Shown: positions 61,500-64,000 of the stretch, piece by piece
How positions within the stretch are numbered: position 1 is the stretch's first letter
Layout of the letters: the number at the start of each line of letters is the position of its first letter
Assembly: GCA_013407085.1 (NCBI GenBank)
Contig: JACCGJ010015380.1
Location: 22,046 to 86,045 of the forward strand
Length of the DNA: 64,000 bases
Source: Atriophallophorus winterbourni
Taxonomy: Eukaryota > Platyhelminthes > Trematoda > Plagiorchiida > Microphallidae
Reading direction: 5' to 3'
The notes under the pieces: model-generated
The model's database searches: none
What the model was told of the DNA's origin: nothing
Seen by the model: only the letters and a program-made list of their open reading frames with translations
Program-made: the position numbers and the translations under genes

Positions 61500-64000
61500 C
61501 GTGTGTATCAACTGCGAAAAGCAGCAAACCCGATCATCTGCGGGAGGGAATGGATTTGGACTCGAAATCTGAAGTGCATAAATGCTACCATTACCTTAGT
61601 CAACGTTTATACACCGACGCTATCTGCGACGCCTGCTGAAAAAGAAGCTTTTTATCATAACATCACAACGTCAACAACAACAACGTGCCACAAAGAAACT
61701 GTGTAGCGGTATTGGGTGATTTCAATGCCAGAGTTGGCGCAGATTACGAGTCTTGGCAAAACTGTATCGAAAAGTTCGGAGTAGGTAAAACCAATAGAAA
61801 TGGACAACGGCTTTTACAGTTCAGTATTTATGTCAGTAACACTTTCTTTCAAACAAAACCACAGCATAAAATCCCTTGAAAACATCCTTGCTCTAAGCAT
61901 TGACATCGGCTTGATCTTATTCTTATTAGCCGCACTAATATAGGAAACGTACTCCTCACCAGATTTCACCGCACAAAATTCTGTTAAACCAAGTATAGAC
62001 GTCACTCGCATGTGTGAACCTAATCTAGCTGCGCGATTCTCAACAGCCTTCACAGCCGAGTGCAACAAGACAACCCCACTTGAATCGGTTTCACAAAACT
62101 GGGAATCGATAAAAAGCTGCATATGCCGAGCCGCACTTTAGACTTACGGTCCGAAGAAAGCTCGAACGAGCAACTGGATTGAAGCAAAAGCTTCTAAGAT
62201 GACTGCGGTTCTGGACGAGAGACGGTCAGCATTCTTTAGGTTCAAAGGTATGCTAACATATGAAAACTTACGATTTCTAAGTGCAGCTATAAATAAGGTC
62301 CAACAGACTGCAAGACGATGTGCAAATGAATATTAGACTGAAATTAACTGCAGTATCCAAAAAGCTGCGGATACTGGAAATTTTTACGGTATATATGAGG
62401 GATCAAGAGAGCCATTGGTACAAACAAAATTAAATCGGCTACCATCAAGTCTGTATTTGGTAACCCGATTGTCGACAAAACTCAACAGATGAAAAGATGG
62501 GTAGAGCACTTCTCTTCTCTCTACTCTCGGGAGAGTACGGTTTTACCACATGTATTTGAAAATGTTGAGCGGTTGCCGACTATTGAATATCTAGATACCC
62601 CCCCACGAATGGGAAGGCCCCTGGTGACGACGGAATTCCACCTGAGCTCATCAAATGCTGTAGAACAGCATTAGTACAACTTCTTCAACATTAGCTCCTT
62701 CAGTTCTGGCATGAGGAGTGTGTACCACAAAAGATGCGAGACACACATGATCATCATGCTATTTAAGATAAATGGTGATAGAGGCGACTGCAACAATTAC
62801 AGAGTAATATCACTTGTGTGTCGTATTACAGATCCTGCTGCAAGTTTCGGTTGATAGAGTTCAGACTGAATCTCAATGTGGTTTCCGCAGGGAAAGATGG
62901 TATGAAAGCACAAGCCTGATCCAGGCAAAGTGCCGCACAGTCAGAGACTGGAGGGAAAGATAAACGTTGACATGATCTTTCCCCTTGAGAAAACTTCAAG
63001 AAACACTGTGGGAACAACGTTTGTCATTATACGTACTTTTTGTTGATTTACCTAAGTGGACCGACTACGTCAGCAGGGAGGGTCTTTCAAAACGCTTGAT
63101 CTGATAAACTGCCCTCCAAGACTAGGAAAACTCGTTTGTCCATTCCTGATGGCATGAAAAGCTCAGTTTATTTTACCGGTTCCAGTTTAGTAGTATCTGA
63201 AATTCAATGGGGTGTCATACAAGGTTTTGTTCTTGATTACACACTGTTTTGCATTTTCTTTGTTCAGCTTCTGAAGCACACTTTTAGGACGAAAACAGAA
63301 GGCATTTACCTACACATGCAACGTGATGGCAAGTTTTTCATCTTGAAACGGTTGAGAGCACAAACCAAGGTACGGAATGTGCTTATCCGTGACCTGCTTT
63401 TACCGACGATATAGTAATTATTGCTCATTCACAAAAACAACTCCAGTCGCTAATAGACTGTTTTTGTCTGCTTGGAAAGACTGTGGACTAACAATCAGCA
63501 AGAGAAATACCAAAGTGATTGGCCAAGGATTGTATCGCTTCCAATCATCACTGTTGGAAACTGTCATCTTGAATCACTACATCATTTCGCATATATTGGT
63601 TCAACCATTGCGGTTAAAATTTCGATAGACACGGAGATTGATAAGCGGATTGGCAGAGAAGCGGTCATTTTGTCCAGATTATACTCTCGGGTTTGGGGTA
63701 ACCGCAAGCTGACTGTAAAGACAAAGATGATTGTATACAGCGCGTGCGTACTAAATGCTTTACTATACGGCAGTGAAACCTGGACCACCACGCAAGACAC
63801 GTGCTTTCCATCTACGAAGCATCCGTCGTATCTTGAACATATCAGGGATGGACAAAGTGGCTAATGCTGAAGTGCTTTCAATAGCTGGTCTAATCAGCAT
63901 GATCACCATACTACGATAGCGCCGCCTGCGGTGCCTTGATCACGTCTACCAAATGGAAAATAGTCGTATTCCGAAAGATCTGCTCTATGGTGAGCTGCAA
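61500..64000 (+). pseudogene. Non-LTR retrotransposon family B, copy 3, runs off the window
   Basis: Endonuclease part: TITLVNVYTPTLSATPAEKEAFYHN (61585-61660) and VLGDFNARVGADYESW...FGVGKTNRNGQRLLQFS (61690-61850), with the GDFN catalytic motif. Linker 62250-62480; RT start with LYSRESTVLPHVFENVERLPTIEYLD (62520-62610); KAPGDDGIPPELIKCC across a frameshift (62615-62650); the QCGFRREG segment (62870-62898) split by a family S element; LRKLQETLWEQRLSLYVLFVDL (62985-63050); FTDDIVIIAHSQKQLQSLIDC near 63400-63460, where the RT aspartate pair is kept but the preceding Ala is Thr; RLYSRVWGNRKLTVKTKMIVYSACVLNALLYGSETWTT (63672-63785); and ENSRIPKDLLYGEL at the window end. Many frameshifts. Confidence 0.85.
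62899..62952 (-). mobile_element. Family S insertion inside family B RT, 9-bp target duplication
   Basis: 54 bp between GGGAAAGAT at 62890-62898 and 62953-62961. It contains only the S terminus in reverse (GGTATGAAAGCACAAGCCTG, CAAAGTGCCGCAC). Removing it restores the family B order between QCGFRR and the following segment. Confidence 0.9.

Noticed and set aside
1..64000. CRISPR arrays, prokaryotic operons, rRNA genes
   Set aside because: No regularly spaced direct repeats with unique spacers, no ribosome-binding-site-spaced gene series and no rRNA-like sequence were seen. The repeats present are retroelement tails, satellites and microsatellites.

Overview
The window looks like AT-rich nuclear DNA of an invertebrate, most probably a flatworm and perhaps a digenean fluke. 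That guess rests on the mix of retroelements: CR1/SR1-like and RTE-like non-LTR elements, Gypsy-type LTR elements whose integrase ends in a W..G.V....Y.I.V...W.RHANQLR segment, Penelope-like elements with GIY-YIG endonucleases, and short tandem repeats carrying hammerhead ribozymes (compare Schistosoma Sm-alpha). No search was run, so another lophotrochozoan cannot be excluded. I recognise no host protein-coding gene with confidence. The long stretches between elements look intronic or intergenic.

Layout. 1-0.5 kb: tandem tRNA-derived repeat. 1-2.9 kb: decayed non-LTR element (family B, two-domain EN-RT type). 6.2-9.4 kb: CR1 3' end, a Penelope-type hammerhead, and the first tandem hammerhead repeats (family H). 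11.9-16.2 kb: CR1 copy on +, split by a CR1 copy on -. 16.9-17.5 kb: H trimer. 18.6-20.2 kb: repeat C and a second family B copy. 20.2-30.7 kb: mostly featureless AT-rich DNA with (AT)n tracts and an H dimer. 30.7-34.9 kb: CR1 on -, split by a Gypsy remnant with a perfect 5-bp target duplication. 37.7-39.6 kb: Penelope-like element 1. 40.7-41.2 kb: CR1 endonuclease fragment. 43.4-50.1 kb: an H copy, a Gypsy RT/RNase H fragment on -, and a Gypsy element on + interrupted by CR1 insertions and ending in a Penelope hammerhead. 50.2-52.3 kb: another CR1. 52.8-54.4 kb: Penelope-like element 2, split by an RTE-like 3' end with a long target duplication. 54.8-62.9 kb: several copies of a short CATAC-tailed element (family S), four with clear target duplications. 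60.0-60.9 kb: H dimer and a Penelope 3' region. 61.5-64 kb: third family B copy, running off the window.

How the parts relate. Almost everything coding here is retrotransposon debris in nested layers. From who interrupts whom, family S, the RTE-like piece, the 102-bp insert and some CR1 copies are later arrivals; Gypsy, Penelope and family B copies are their targets. The most interesting component is RNA-level: two distinct sets of hammerhead self-cleaving ribozymes. One belongs to the Penelope-like elements (canonical cores at about 6.85, 37.87 and 49.99 kb). The other belongs to a compact tandem repeat of about 215-240 bp (family H; at least six loci) that has a hammerhead core, a rod-like hairpin and a second hairpin with compensatory changes. 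Family H has the hallmarks of an animal retrozyme, a small non-autonomous circular-RNA retroelement, and is my best candidate for an undescribed system here.
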